Counted from the stretch's first letter, positions 1 through 8,359 are shown. The stretch is 49,020 nucleotides of DNA from Hyphomicrobiales bacterium (GCA_027484655.1 JAIXSM010000014.1:1-49020); one strand, 5' to 3'. Made by a program: numbers and translations. The notes: generated by a model not told the origin, from the sequence alone.

Positions 1-348
1 CGGTTTCTCGCCGCGCAGATGAATGCGTGGCTTGCGGACGATCACTGGCTGCATCTGGCGCGCCACGCCAACGCGGTTGCCGCGCAGCTTGAGGAGGGAT
101 TGCGCGCGGCTGGCGCGCGGATCGTCTGGCCGCGACAGGTGAACGAGGTGTTTGCGGTGATTCCGAAGGCCGCCGACGCGGCGCTGAAGGCGGCGAGCGC
201 ACGCTACTACGTGTGGCCGGATCGGGCGCTGGCGCCGGCGCTCAAGCCGCGCGAGGGCGAGCTTCTGGTGCGGTTGGTGGCGTCCTTCGCGTCGTCGCTG
301 GCGGACGCCGAGCGCTTCTGCGCGATTGTCGCGACGAGTCGCCAATAA
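1..348 (+). CDS. Low-specificity L-threonine aldolase, C-terminal part
   Basis: The reading frame is open from the first base and ends at a TAA at 346-348, so only the last 115 residues of the gene are here. The protein resembles the C-terminal domain of PLP-dependent low-specificity threonine/phenylserine aldolases, which split beta-hydroxy-amino acids into glycine and an aldehyde: an LARHAN helix, the NEVF strand, and a VRLVASFAS strand near the end that closes the small domain. The PLP lysine and most of the active site lie upstream of the window. The family call rests on these C-terminal motifs only. An internal ATG at 19 is not the start, because the homologous stretch continues upstream of it. 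Confidence 0.75.
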   Translation, partial: RFLAAQMNAWLADDHWLHLARHANAVAAQLEEGLRAAGARIVWPRQVNEVFAVIPKAADAALKAASARYYVWPDRALAPALKPREGELLVRLVASFASSLADAERFCAIVATSRQ

Positions 349-370
349 GCAGTCGCGCCGTTCACGCGAG

Positions 371-395
371 AAAAAGGGCGCCAGCCGGGGCGCCC
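371..395 (-). terminator. Rho-independent terminator of hsp20
   Basis: Read on the minus strand, a perfect 7-bp stem (GGGCGCC at 376-382 pairing with 389-395) with a 6-nt loop is followed by five T residues (371-375). It lies about 30 bp beyond the hsp20 stop codon. On the plus strand no T tract follows, so it should act mainly on hsp20 and only incidentally separate it from the aldolase gene. Confidence 0.75.
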
Positions 396-426
396 TCCGT
401 TCGACGTCTAACGCGCAGACGCGGTC

Positions 427-888
427 TTAGGCGGCCTTCGCCTCAACCTGCTTCGCGCCGTCGTTGATGACGATCCGCCGTGGCTTGGCGGCCTCCGGAA
501 TCTCGCGCACGAGATCCACGTGGAGCAGCCCGTTCTCAAGGGAGGCGCCGCGGACCTGCATGTGGTCCGCGAGCTGGAACCGGCGCTCGAACGCGCGCGC
601 GGCGATCCCCTGATAGAGCACCTCCGGACGGTTCTCGTCGTCCTGCCGGACCTCCTTTGAGCCGCGAATGAGCAGCGTGTTCTCGCGGGTCTCGATGGTC
701 AGATCGTGTTCGGAAAAGCCGGCGACAGCCACTGTGATTCGGTAGTCGTTCTCGCCGTGGCGCTCGATGTTGTAGGGCGGATAGCCCGTCCCGGCCGCAT
801 CCGGGCCAGACATCTGATCAAGCATGGAAAAGAGCCGATCGAAGCCCACCGTCGAACGGTACAGGGGCGAGAGGTCGAAGTGACGCAT
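427..888 (-). CDS. Small heat shock protein, Hsp20/IbpA family
   Basis: This 153-residue cytoplasmic holdase binds unfolding proteins during heat stress. It has the typical layout of rhizobial class-A small heat shock proteins: an N-terminal arm (MRHFDLSPLYRSTVGFDRLF), an alpha-crystallin domain starting near PPYNIER, a RGSKE strand, an AFERRFQLADHM strand, the A-x-L-x-NGLL signature (ASLENGLLHVDLVRE), and a C-terminal IVI motif. The ATG at 888 was chosen because a strong AAGGAGG lies 7 bp upstream (896-902). The frame stays open much further upstream, but that part reads as leader sequence with hairpins and does not resemble Hsp20. The leader looks like a ROSE thermometer, so translation is probably temperature controlled. 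Confidence 0.93.
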   Translation of the reverse strand: MRHFDLSPLYRSTVGFDRLFSMLDQMSGPDAAGTGYPPYNIERHGENDYRITVAVAGFSEHDLTIETRENTLLIRGSKEVRQDDENRPEVLYQGIAARAFERRFQLADHMQVRGASLENGLLHVDLVREIPEAAKPRRIVINDGAKQVEAKAA

Positions 889-951
889 AACATATCCTCC
901 TTCGGAAGCGACATGATCTGAACTGTGGCGCTTGCCGACCCCCAAGGTCGG
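889..951 (-). promoter_or_regulatory. Candidate ROSE-type RNA thermometer in the hsp20 leader
   Basis: On the minus strand the ribosome binding site is folded into a weak hairpin: CUUCC (908-904) pairs with GGAGG (900-896) around a GAA loop, including a U-G pair. Upstream is a stable 6-bp hairpin (CCGACC/GGTCGG, 935-951). Alphaproteobacterial ROSE elements have this order: stable upstream hairpins, then a UYGCU-type strand that imperfectly masks the AGGA of the ribosome binding site; here the masking strand reads UCGCUUCC. The ROSE assignment is by resemblance, not by a covariance search. Confidence 0.6.
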
Positions 952-1043
952 GGCGCCGAAAGCCGCGCGTCCATCAAGGCCCGCGCCCTCGAAAGGTGGG
1001 GAGGGCCAGGGTGACCCGCAAGAGGTGCGAGGCAGCCTTATTC

Positions 1044-1059
1044 TACATTTTAAAATGTA
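1044..1059. promoter_or_regulatory. Perfect 16-bp palindrome between hsp20 and cysH
   Basis: TACATTTTAAAATGTA is a perfect inverted repeat in an AT-rich patch (about 1035-1110) within an otherwise GC-rich region. This patch should hold the divergent promoters of hsp20 and the cys operon. A dimeric repressor or activator site is the simplest reading; the protein is unknown. Confidence 0.45.
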
Positions 1060-1146
1060 TTGAATATTAGATTGCCATCTATTTTTGTAAAATGCTAAAA
1101 AACACGATGCAAGTGAGTGATTCATCCGTCAAGCGAGGCGGCGCCC

Positions 1147-1914
1147 ATGGCGGTTTCCATGAAATCCATTGAAGAACAGGCTCTTGGTCTCTCCGGGTCG
1201 GCCGCGGCGCTCGACCCCGCCGGGCGGATCGCCGCCCTAAGGGCGCAGACATCCGGGCGAATCGTGTTCACCACGAGTTTTGGGCTTGAGGATCAGGCGC
1301 TCACCCACCTCATCGTCGCCTCGGGTCTGGCCATCGACATCGTGACCCTCGACACCGGGCGGCTTTTTCCCGAGACCTACGCTGTGTGGCGCCAGACCGA
1401 GGAGCGCTACGGCCTGCGCATCCGCGCCTTCTATCCCGACACTGCAGCGGTGGAGGATCTCGTTGCGGCGCAGGGAGTTGACGGGTTCTATGGCTCGGTC
1501 GATGCCCGCCAAGCCTGCTGTCACGTGCGCAAGGTGGCCCCGCTCGCTCGCGCGCTGGAGGGGGCCGCGGCGTGGGTGACGGGCTTGCGGTCGAGCCAGT
1601 CGCAGAATCGGCAGGGCCTGCCATTCTTCGAGTTCGACGCCGCGCGCGGGCTCATCAAGGCTGCTCCCATTCTCGATTGGACCCGCGAGCAAACGTTGGC
1701 CTTCGCCCACGCCCATGACGCGCCGCTCAACCCGTTGCACGCGCGAGGCTTTCCGTCCATCGGCTGCGCGCCGTGCACCCGCGCGGTGGAGCCCGGCGAA
1801 GACGAGCGCGCCGGCCGCTGGTGGTGGGAGCGCAGCGACAAGGAATGCGGGCTGCACGTTGGCCCGGACGGGCGCGTTGTGCGGGCGAAGCCGGAAGCGG
1901 GAGCAAGCGCATGA
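1147..1914 (+). CDS. cysH: Assimilatory APS reductase (CysH, 4Fe-4S type)
   Basis: This 255-residue cytoplasmic enzyme reduces adenylyl sulfate to sulfite with thioredoxin. The PP-loop-type core shows TSFGLEDQ (43-50), the [11 protein letters not shown] strand (68-78) and [11 protein letters not shown] (145-155). Cysteine pairs CC (124-125) and CxxC (207, 210) are the four ligands of the [4Fe-4S] cluster that marks APS-using enzymes as opposed to PAPS reductases. The catalytic cysteine is Cys234 in the C-terminal KECGLH motif. A GTG at 1117 could add ten residues, but the ATG at 1147 gives the more usual length; neither has a strong ribosome binding site. It is first in cysH-cysD-cysN and overlaps cysD by ATGA. 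No sulfite reductase gene lies nearby. Confidence 0.93.
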   Translation: MAVSMKSIEEQALGLSGSAAALDPAGRIAALRAQTSGRIVFTTSFGLEDQALTHLIVASGLAIDIVTLDTGRLFPETYAVWRQTEERYGLRIRAFYPDTAAVEDLVAAQGVDGFYGSVDARQACCHVRKVAPLARALEGAAAWVTGLRSSQSQNRQGLPFFEFDAARGLIKAAPILDWTREQTLAFAHAHDAPLNPLHARGFPSIGCAPCTRAVEPGEDERAGRWWWERSDKECGLHVGPDGRVVRAKPEAGASA

Positions 1915-2813
1915 ACCGTCTCAGCCACCTCAAGACGCTGGAAGCCGAGAGCATCCACATCATGCGCGAGACGGTCGCAACGAGCGAGCGTCCGGTGATG
2001 CTCTACTCCATCGGCAAGGATTCGTCGGTTCTGCTGCACCTCGCGGTGAAGGCGTTTTATCCGGCTAAGTTGCCATTTCCGCTGTTGCATGTGGACACCA
2101 CGTGGAAGTTTCGCGAGATGATCGCCTTCCGCGACGAGACCGCGCGCCGGCTCGGGATCGATCTGATCGTTCACATCAACGAGGAAGGCGTGAAGGCGGG
2201 CGTGAGCCCGTTCGCCTCCGGCTCGCGTCTGCACACCGACGTCATGAAGACGGAAGGCCTGAAGCAGGCGCTCGACACGTACAAGTTCGACGCGGCGTTT
2301 GGCGGCGCGCGGCGCGATGAGGAGAAGTCTCGCGCCAAGGAGCGCGTCTTTTCGGTGCGCACGGCGCAGCACCGCTGGGATCCCAAGAGCCAGCGCCCGG
2401 AGCCTTGGGCGCTCTACAACACCCGCAAGCGGCCGGGCGAAAGCTTTCGCGTGTTTCCGCTGTCCAACTGGACCGAAGCGGATGTGTGGGATTACATCGC
2501 GCTGGAAGAAATCCCCGTCGTTCCGCTCTATTTCGCAGCGCCGCGCCCGGTGGTGGAGCGCGACGGCGCGCTTATCATGCGCGACGACGAGCGCATGGAA
2601 TTGCGTCCGGGCGAAGCGCTGCAAACGCGCATGGTGAGGTTTCGCACGCTCGGTTGCTATCCGCTGACGGGGGCGGTCGAGAGCGATGCGGCGACGCTGG
2701 ATGAGATCATCGCCGAGATGCGCTCCTCTCGCGTGTCGGAACGGCAGGGCCGCGTCATCGATCATGACGGCTCAGCGTCGATGGAGCTGAAGAAGCAGGA
2801 AGGCTACTTCTGA
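1911..2813 (+). CDS. cysD: Sulfate adenylyltransferase subunit 2 (CysD)
   Basis: This 300-residue catalytic subunit of ATP sulfurylase forms APS from sulfate and ATP and works as a heterodimer with the GTPase CysN. It carries the PP-loop SIGKDS (33-38), the LHVDTTWKF strand, [15 protein letters not shown], the NWTEADVW helix and a C-terminal [11 protein letters not shown] stretch, all typical of CysD; the length is normal. The start ATG at 1911 overlaps the cysH stop codon, giving translational coupling. The frame is open upstream, but that part is an out-of-frame reading of cysH. Confidence 0.96.
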   Translation: MNRLSHLKTLEAESIHIMRETVATSERPVMLYSIGKDSSVLLHLAVKAFYPAKLPFPLLHVDTTWKFREMIAFRDETARRLGIDLIVHINEEGVKAGVSPFASGSRLHTDVMKTEGLKQALDTYKFDAAFGGARRDEEKSRAKERVFSVRTAQHRWDPKSQRPEPWALYNTRKRPGESFRVFPLSNWTEADVWDYIALEEIPVVPLYFAAPRPVVERDGALIMRDDERMELRPGEALQTRMVRFRTLGCYPLTGAVESDAATLDEIIAEMRSSRVSERQGRVIDHDGSASMELKKQEGYF

Positions 2814-4417
2814 TGAACGCGCTCACGCCAATCGCGCGCGCCAGCGCGCACGCCGCTCTTGAGCGCGCGCCTGCCGCGCAGTCGCTACTGCGATTTCTCA
2901 CCTGCGGTTCTGTGGATGACGGCAAGTCGACACTGATCGGGCGCCTGCTCTACGAATGCGGCGCTGTTTTCGAGGATCAACTCGGCGCCCTTGACCGCGA
3001 TTCGAAAAAGTTCGGCACGCAAGGTGAGGCGCTGGATTTCGCGCTTCTGGTCGATGGGCTTTCAGCCGAGCGCGAGCAGGGCATCACCATCGATGTGGCG
3101 TACCGCTATTTTTCCACGCCGCAGCGTCATTTCATCGTCGCCGACACGCCGGGCCACGAGCAGTACACCCGCAACATGGCCACCGGCGCCTCCACGGCGG
3201 ATCTCGCGATCCTGCTGGTGGACGCGCGAAAGGGCCTGCTCACGCAAACCCGGCGTCATGCGTTCATCGCCTCCATGCTGCGCGTGCGTCACGTGGTGCT
3301 TGCCGTGAACAAGATGGACATCGTCGGCTTCGACAGAGCGGTGTTCGATCGGATCGTGCGCGATTTCCATGCTGTGGCGAAGGATCTCGACTTCCGCTCC
3401 ATCGTCGCCATTCCGGTGAGCGCGAAAGATGGCGACAACGTCGCGCGCCGCTCCGGGCATACGCCCTGGTATGGCGGGCCGACGTTGCTGGAACACCTCG
3501 AAACGCTCGATGTCGGCGACAGCGACGTGGCGGGCCAGGGCTTCGCCATGCCGGTGCAGTGGGTGTGCCGGCCGGATCTTGATTTCCGCGGTTACGCAGG
3601 CTCCGTCGCCGCGGGATGCTTGCGCGTCGGCGATGAAGTGCGCGTTTTGCCGCGGGGCCAGCGCTCCCGCGTCGAGCGCATCGTATCCTTCGAGGGCGAC
3701 CTGCCCCACACGCGCGCCGGGGAGGCGCCCGTCATCACCCTTGCGAGCGAGATTGACGTCTCGCGCGGCGACGTTCTCGCGTCCCTTGATGCTGAACTCC
3801 AGACAGGCGCGCGTGTCGGCGCGCACGTGTTCTGGACCGTCGAGGCGCCCATGCGGGTTGGCCAGCGCTACGTGTTCAAGCTCGGCGCTTTTGAGACGCA
3901 GGCTGTGGTCGCCGCTTTCCACCACGCGGTGGACGTGAACACCTACGCGCCCGCAGTTCTCGACGAACTGCCCATGAACGGCGTTGGCCTTGTCACGCTG
4001 CGCCTCGACCGGCCGGCAGTGTTCGCTGATTACGCGCGCAATCGCGAGCTTGGCGGCTTTATCCTCATTGACCGGCTCACCAACGACACGGTGGCGATTG
4101 GCCTCGTGGATCAGGCGGCGGCCAACGCGGTGCAAGGCGCCAGGCCCGGCGCGCTCGCCCGATTCATCGAGCAGCGGATCGGCGTCGCGGGCACAGAGCG
4201 CCGCGCGCACATCGTGCAGCGCGCCAGCGTCGATGCGGCGAGCGCTGTGCCGCTCGTTGCAGCGGTGTATGTGGCGAGCGGCAGCCTTGTCGCGGGTTTA
4301 GCCGTTGCTGCGCTTGATTTGGCGATGCGTCCGCTCATTCGCCTTTATGGCCGCCGGCTCGCCAAGCGCTGGCGCGCGCGCAACGACAACCTGAACGCGG
4401 ACGGCGGCGGGATCTAG
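2813..4417 (+). CDS. cysN: Sulfate adenylyltransferase subunit 1 (CysN) with a C-terminal hydrophobic extension
   Basis: This 534-residue protein is the regulatory GTPase of ATP sulfurylase. All GTPase motifs are present: P-loop GSVDDGKST (32-40), the EREQGITIDVAYR switch region, DTPGHEQYTRNM (G3), NKMD (G4) and SAK (G5), followed by EF-Tu-like domains 2 and 3. After the normal CysN end, about 74 extra residues (461-534) follow. There is no APS kinase (CysC) domain; instead there is a hydrophobic stretch (about 480-506) and a basic RLYGRRLAKRW tail resembling the small DUF2061 membrane domain. Lack of CysC fits the APS-type CysH, which needs no PAPS. The start overlaps the cysD stop by one base. 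The tail might tether the enzyme to the membrane; that is inference. Confidence 0.93.
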   Translation: MNALTPIARASAHAALERAPAAQSLLRFLTCGSVDDGKSTLIGRLLYECGAVFEDQLGALDRDSKKFGTQGEALDFALLVDGLSAEREQGITIDVAYRYFSTPQRHFIVADTPGHEQYTRNMATGASTADLAILLVDARKGLLTQTRRHAFIASMLRVRHVVLAVNKMDIVGFDRAVFDRIVRDFHAVAKDLDFRSIVAIPVSAKDGDNVARRSGHTPWYGGPTLLEHLETLDVGDSDVAGQGFAMPVQWVCRPDLDFRGYAGSVAAGCLRVGDEVRVLPRGQRSRVERIVSFEGDLPHTRAGEAPVITLASEIDVSRGDVLASLDAELQTGARVGAHVFWTVEAPMRVGQRYVFKLGAFETQAVVAAFHHAVDVNTYAPAVLDELPMNGVGLVTLRLDRPAVFADYARNRELGGFILIDRLTNDTVAIGLVDQAAANAVQGARPGALARFIEQRIGVAGTERRAHIVQRASVDAASAVPLVAAVYVASGSLVAGLAVAALDLAMRPLIRLYGRRLAKRWRARNDNLNADGGGI

Positions 4418-4424
4418 TCCAAGG

Positions 4425-4452
4425 CTTCTAGCGCCACACTTCTAGCGCCACA
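4425..4452. repeat. Tandem 14-bp duplication
   Basis: CTTCTAGCGCCACA occurs twice head to tail (4425-4438, 4439-4452), followed by a partial CTTG. It sits in the short gap between cysN and the next hydrolase gene. It looks like a replication-slippage duplication with no evident function. Confidence 0.85.
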
Positions 4453-4514
4453 CTTGCGCTTGGACGCGAAAGACTGTTCCATCCCGGCCGATCAATGACC
4501 GGGAGGATGCCCAG

Positions 4515-5402
4515 ATGACCGCTGAAACCGCGACCGCCAAGGGGCCGCTCGTGTGGCTCGACATGGATCAGGCGCAGCTTGACGCTGCCTACGACCAGGC
4601 GATCTGGGCGCCCAATCAGGCTTTCACCGCCGAGCGCCGCTCGGCCGCCGCCGCCGAGGCGAAGGCGCGTCTCAAGCCTGTGCGCCATAGCTACGGCGAC
4701 ACGCCGATTCAGGCGTTCGATTTCTATTCCTGCGGCGCGGCAGGGGCGCCCATCGTCATCTTCATTCACGGCGGCGCGTGGCGCGGCGGTATGGCGGAAA
4801 CATTCGGCCATCTCGCCGAGACGTTCCATCATGCGGGCGCGCATGCGGCGGTGCTCGACTTCAACAACGTGGACGAGGCCGGCGGTCGCCTTGAAACCAT
4901 GGTCGAGCAGGTTCGCGCGGCGACTGCGCACATTGCCCGCAACGCCCGTGAACTGGGCGGGGACGGCCGTGTTTTCATCTGTGGCCACTCCTCCGGCTCG
5001 CATCTTTCGAGCTGTGTCCTGACCACCGATTGGGCGGATTACAATCTGCCGCAGGATGTGATCCGCGGCGCGGTGCTGATCTCCGGCATGTACGACCTTG
5101 AGCCCGTGCGCCGCTCCGCGCGCTCAACGTATGTGAACTTCACCGACGAGATGGTCGAGAAGCTGTCCGCGATGCGGCGGATGGACCGCATCCGCTGCCC
5201 GGTCACTCTTGCCTACGGCTCCCATGAATCGCCGGAGTTCCAGCGTCACGGGCGCGATTTCGCCAAGGCTCTCACAGACGCCGGCAAGGATGTTCGCCTT
5301 GTGGTGGTGACCGGCGCTAACCACTTCGAGATGCTCGAATCCCTCCACAATCCTTTCGGGTTTGTGGGCCGCGAGGCGGTGCGGCTTGTCCACGGCGGAT
5401 GA
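4515..5402 (+). CDS. Alpha/beta hydrolase, kynurenine formamidase/esterase-like
   Basis: This 295-residue cytoplasmic alpha/beta hydrolase has the HGGAW oxyanion-hole motif of the hormone-sensitive lipase/arylformamidase group, a GHSSGSH nucleophile elbow, an acidic residue after LAYGSHESPE and the catalytic histidine in GANHFEM. The DxDQAQLDAAYDQ start and the overall order resemble BNA7-type kynurenine formamidases, which hydrolyse N-formylkynurenine, but other carboxylesterases share these traits and no kynureninase or tryptophan dioxygenase gene is nearby. The ATG at 4515 has a GGGAGG ribosome binding site 9 bp upstream. It is probably transcribed separately from cysN, about 100 bp away. 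Confidence 0.75.
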   Translation: MTAETATAKGPLVWLDMDQAQLDAAYDQAIWAPNQAFTAERRSAAAAEAKARLKPVRHSYGDTPIQAFDFYSCGAAGAPIVIFIHGGAWRGGMAETFGHLAETFHHAGAHAAVLDFNNVDEAGGRLETMVEQVRAATAHIARNARELGGDGRVFICGHSSGSHLSSCVLTTDWADYNLPQDVIRGAVLISGMYDLEPVRRSARSTYVNFTDEMVEKLSAMRRMDRIRCPVTLAYGSHESPEFQRHGRDFAKALTDAGKDVRLVVVTGANHFEMLESLHNPFGFVGREAVRLVHGG

Positions 5403-5467
5403 GCCCGCGCACTTTCCTTGATCCCGCGATCATTCCATAACGGGATCATCGCAATCCGGGATGCCGC

Positions 5468-6439
5468 ATGGATCTTGTTCTCACGCCAGACAATCCAGTC
5501 CCCGCAGGGGCAATCGTGTCGCCGGTGCGCACCGGCGACGGGTTGACGTTGCGCGTTGCGCGCTGGCATCCAGCGGGCGTGGCGCGGGGCACAGTGCTTG
5601 TGGCGCAGGGGCGCGCCGAGTTCATCGAAAAGTATTTCGAGACAGCGGCCGATCTGCTGGCGCGGGGCTTCGTCGTTGTGACCTTCGACTGGCGCGGGCA
5701 GGGCCTCTCCACGCGCGAATTGCGTAACCCGTTCAAGGGCCATATCGACGATTTTCTGCTGTACGAGCGCGATCTCGATGCGGTGATCGAGCAGGTTCTG
5801 GCGCCGTTCGCGCCAAAGCCGTGGTTCGCCCTTGGCCACTCCACGGGGGCCACCATTCTGCTTGAGGCGGCGCGTCGGGGGCGTTCGCCGTTCGAGAGGA
5901 CTGTGCTGCTGGCGCCCCTGATTGACATCAAGAACCTCCCTGCGCCGAAGGGCGCCCGCCTGTTGGCCGACGGGCTCAACTTGCTTGGTCTGGGCGGCGC
6001 GTACATTCCCGGCGGCGGCGGACGCTCAATCTTCACGCGCCCGTTCAAGGGCAATCGTCTCAGTTCTGATCCGCGCCGGTACGCGCGCAATGCGGCGATC
6101 GTGACGCACGCGCCGCGGCTTGGCGTCGGGGATCCCACTATTGGCTGGGTTCACGCCGCCTTTCGCCGTATCGACGAGCTTGCCGATCCCGCCTACGCGC
6201 CGAGCGTTGCGAAGCCCATACTTGTTATAGCCGCCGGCGCTGACCGCATCGTGTCCACGCCGGCCATCGAGCGGTTTTCCGCACGCCTCAAGGCCGGCAG
6301 CCTCATAGTTCTGGATAAGTCAGGCCACGAGATCCTTCAGGAGCGTGACGCAATCCGAGAGCGTTTCTGGGCGGCCTTCGACGCCTTCGTGCCGGGAATG
6401 CGCGAGGAGGAAGTGCTTGCTGATCGCGCCCCTGTGTGA
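5468..6439 (+). CDS. Alpha/beta hydrolase, lysophospholipase/monoacylglycerol lipase-like
   Basis: This 323-residue serine hydrolase of the S33/Hydrolase_4 group resembles PldB-type lysophospholipases. Visible features are the FDWRGQGLS strand-turn, the GHSTGA nucleophile elbow, the acid in AGADRIVS and the histidine in KSGHEILQE, in the right order and spacing. There is no signal peptide, so it should act in the cytoplasm or at the inner face of the membrane. The stop codon lies 3 bp from the stop of the convergent Rieske oxygenase gene. The substrate is unknown; ester or lysophospholipid hydrolysis is expected. Confidence 0.8.
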   Translation: MDLVLTPDNPVPAGAIVSPVRTGDGLTLRVARWHPAGVARGTVLVAQGRAEFIEKYFETAADLLARGFVVVTFDWRGQGLSTRELRNPFKGHIDDFLLYERDLDAVIEQVLAPFAPKPWFALGHSTGATILLEAARRGRSPFERTVLLAPLIDIKNLPAPKGARLLADGLNLLGLGGAYIPGGGGRSIFTRPFKGNRLSSDPRRYARNAAIVTHAPRLGVGDPTIGWVHAAFRRIDELADPAYAPSVAKPILVIAAGADRIVSTPAIERFSARLKAGSLIVLDKSGHEILQERDAIRERFWAAFDAFVPGMREEEVLADRAPV

Positions 6440-6442
6440 TGT

Positions 6443-7492
6443 TCAAGCGCTGCGCAGCCCGCGTGCGGCCTCCTGCTCGTCCTGAATTTTTTGCGCAAGG
6501 ATACGTCGCGCCCGCATGGCGGGAACGTCCGGCTCCAGCATAATCGGCTTGAGAGACAGCAAGTCCGCCGTGTCGCCCATGGCGCGTTGCTGCGCTTCGA
6601 TCATCGGCACGTCTTCTGTCGAGAAGATGCGGTTCACCGTGGCGAACATGCGCGAATCGAGTTCGGCGTCATCGATGCTTCGGTTGCGCGCCACGGCCCA
6701 GAAATAGTGGCTCGTCAGCTCTGTTTCCGGCGTCATGATGTGCGCGTTGGGAATGCAGACGCCATCTTGCGGCGCATGGCCGACTTCCGTCACGCCCAGA
6801 TCGAAGTTGAGCGTCGCCGGCGCGCTCCAGCGCATGTTGGCCCGGGCGTCTCCGCGCGGCGAAGGCGAGGTCCACAGGAACTTGGCGAGGCCGTGGATGA
6901 GGCTGTTGGGCTTCCAGCGGTTCGCGATGACCACGTCGCCTTCCACGCGGAATTCTGTGCGATGGGCATCGACGCCCTCCGCCTGGGAGAGCAGCGGGTG
7001 CAGGAACTCGACGTGGCTGAGATCGAGTAGATTGTCCAGCACGAGAAGGTAGTTGGCCTTCACGGGCAGGTATCCGTACACGGCTGTGTACTCGCCCGGC
7101 GCGTCGAGAAACGGATAGGCGGGGATGCGCGCGGGGTCGGCGCGCTCCGCCTCGCCCATCCAGATCCAGATGAACCCGTAACGCTCCGCCACGGGGAAGG
7201 CCGTGACGCGGGCGTTGCGCGGGATCGCCTTGTCGCCATGCGGATTGGCCGTGCAGGCCCCCGCGCTGTCGAAGCGCAGTCCATGATAGCCGCATTCAAT
7301 CTGGTCGCCGCAGACGCGCCCGCGCGACAGCGGCACGAACCGGTGCGGGCACCGGTCCTCGAGGGCTGCGACCGAACCGTCCACCTTGCGGAAGAAGACC
7401 ACGGGCCGGTCGAGCAGGGTGCGCGCGAAAGGTTGGTCCGCCACCTCTTTTGACAGCGCGGCCACGCACCACGTGTTGTGAAGAAAGGGCAT
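6443..7492 (-). CDS. Rieske non-heme iron oxygenase, vanillate O-demethylase (VanA)-like
   Basis: This 349-residue oxygenase subunit has an N-terminal Rieske domain with the two CxH/CxxH cluster motifs (CPHR and CGYHG) and a C-terminal catalytic domain with the DNLLDLSHVEFLH motif whose histidines bind the mononuclear iron. The VanA/caffeine-demethylase group performs O- or N-demethylation of methoxy- or methyl-substituted rings. No ferredoxin reductase partner (VanB) lies beside it. An ATG at 7504 is also in frame, but the sequence ATGGAGGAAACGATG puts a GGAGG ribosome binding site ideally before the second ATG at 7492, which I take as the start. It may be co-transcribed with the HisN-like gene 70 bp upstream. 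Confidence 0.85.
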   Translation of the reverse strand: MPFLHNTWCVAALSKEVADQPFARTLLDRPVVFFRKVDGSVAALEDRCPHRFVPLSRGRVCGDQIECGYHGLRFDSAGACTANPHGDKAIPRNARVTAFPVAERYGFIWIWMGEAERADPARIPAYPFLDAPGEYTAVYGYLPVKANYLLVLDNLLDLSHVEFLHPLLSQAEGVDAHRTEFRVEGDVVIANRWKPNSLIHGLAKFLWTSPSPRGDARANMRWSAPATLNFDLGVTEVGHAPQDGVCIPNAHIMTPETELTSHYFWAVARNRSIDDAELDSRMFATVNRIFSTEDVPMIEAQQRAMGDTADLLSLKPIMLEPDVPAMRARRILAQKIQDEQEAARGLRSA

Positions 7493-7561
7493 CGTTTCCT
7501 CCATGTATTCCTGCGCGCCTTGTTGGCGGCGAGAATACAGTGGGAGACGGTTCCCGCAAGC

Positions 7562-8359
7562 TCAGGCGCTGAGAAGCCGCAGGGCTTCTTCGTGCACGCG
7601 ACGGTCGCCCGCGGCGATCACGGTCCCGCCCTGAGCGGCCGAGCCGCCATCCCACGAAGTGACAACGCCGCCGGCGCCCTCAATGATGGGGATGAGGGCG
7701 ACGATATCATAGGCGTTGAGCCCGCTTTCGATGACGAGGTCGATGTGGCCTGCCGCCAGCATGCAATACATGTAGCAGTCGCCGCCATAGCGGGAGAGGC
7801 GCGCCTTCTCCTCAACGCGGCGGAACGGCTCCAGTGTGCCAGCTGCGAGCAGGGCGGGATGCGTTGTGGTGAGGGTGGCCTCCGCCAGCGACGCGCAACG
7901 GCGCGTCATCAGCTTGCGCTGGGCGCGGTCCCCGCTCTTGCCCGGGCCGCGCCAGAAGGCGGCCGCCCCGTCTCCCAGGAACTGCTCGCGGGTGAACGGC
8001 TGATGCATCATGCCGTAGCAGGGCGTGCCCTGGTGCGTGAGCCCGATGAGCGTTCCCCACGTGGGGAAGCCCGAAATGAAGCTCTTCGTGCCGTCGATGG
8101 GATCGAGCACCCAGACATACTCGGCGCCCGGCTCGTGCACGCCAAACTCCTCGCCGATCACGCCGTGGGTGGGGAAGTCGCGCGCGATCAGGCGGCGCAT
8201 GGCCGCCTCGGCGGCGCGGTCCGCCTCGGTGACGGGATCGAACACGCCGCCGGCCGACTTGTCGGTCGCGTGGATCGATGTGCGGAAGAAGGGCAGGATC
8301 GCCTCGCCCGAAGCCCTGGCCAGTTCTTCCACGAACGCTGAAAAATCAACCGGTTTCAT
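7562..8359 (-). CDS. hisN: Inositol monophosphatase family protein, probable histidinol-phosphatase (HisN)
   Basis: This 265-residue Mg-dependent phosphatase contains the family motifs DPVTEADRAAE, IGEEFG, WVLDPIDGTKSFISG and the C-terminal NAYDIVALIPIIEGAGG, with all metal-binding acids present. DGTKSFISG instead of DGTxNFxxG, and the short loop pattern, point to the HisN subgroup that dephosphorylates L-histidinol phosphate in histidine synthesis; inositol-1-phosphatase or another sugar phosphatase remains possible. The start at 8359 has a GGTGGA element next to it. It is divergent from the MFS gene, with 58 bp between them. Confidence 0.8.
   Translation of the reverse strand: MKPVDFSAFVEELARASGEAILPFFRTSIHATDKSAGGVFDPVTEADRAAEAAMRRLIARDFPTHGVIGEEFGVHEPGAEYVWVLDPIDGTKSFISGFPTWGTLIGLTHQGTPCYGMMHQPFTREQFLGDGAAAFWRGPGKSGDRAQRKLMTRRCASLAEATLTTTHPALLAAGTLEPFRRVEEKARLSRYGGDCYMYCMLAAGHIDLVIESGLNAYDIVALIPIIEGAGGVVTSWDGGSAAQGGTVIAAGDRRVHEEALRLLSA

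Noticed and set aside
889-1125. 79-residue N-terminal extension of the Hsp20 reading frame
   Set aside because: It has no resemblance to Hsp20, contains the palindrome and leader hairpins, and the ATG at 888 has a near-perfect ribosome binding site.
1521-2765. Long minus-strand open frame across cysH and cysD
   Set aside because: It is the antisense of two well recognised genes in GC-rich DNA, is histidine/arginine rich and has no family motifs.
3062-4210. Minus-strand open frame of about 380 codons inside cysN
   Set aside because: Antisense shadow of cysN; low-complexity composition and no recognisable domain.
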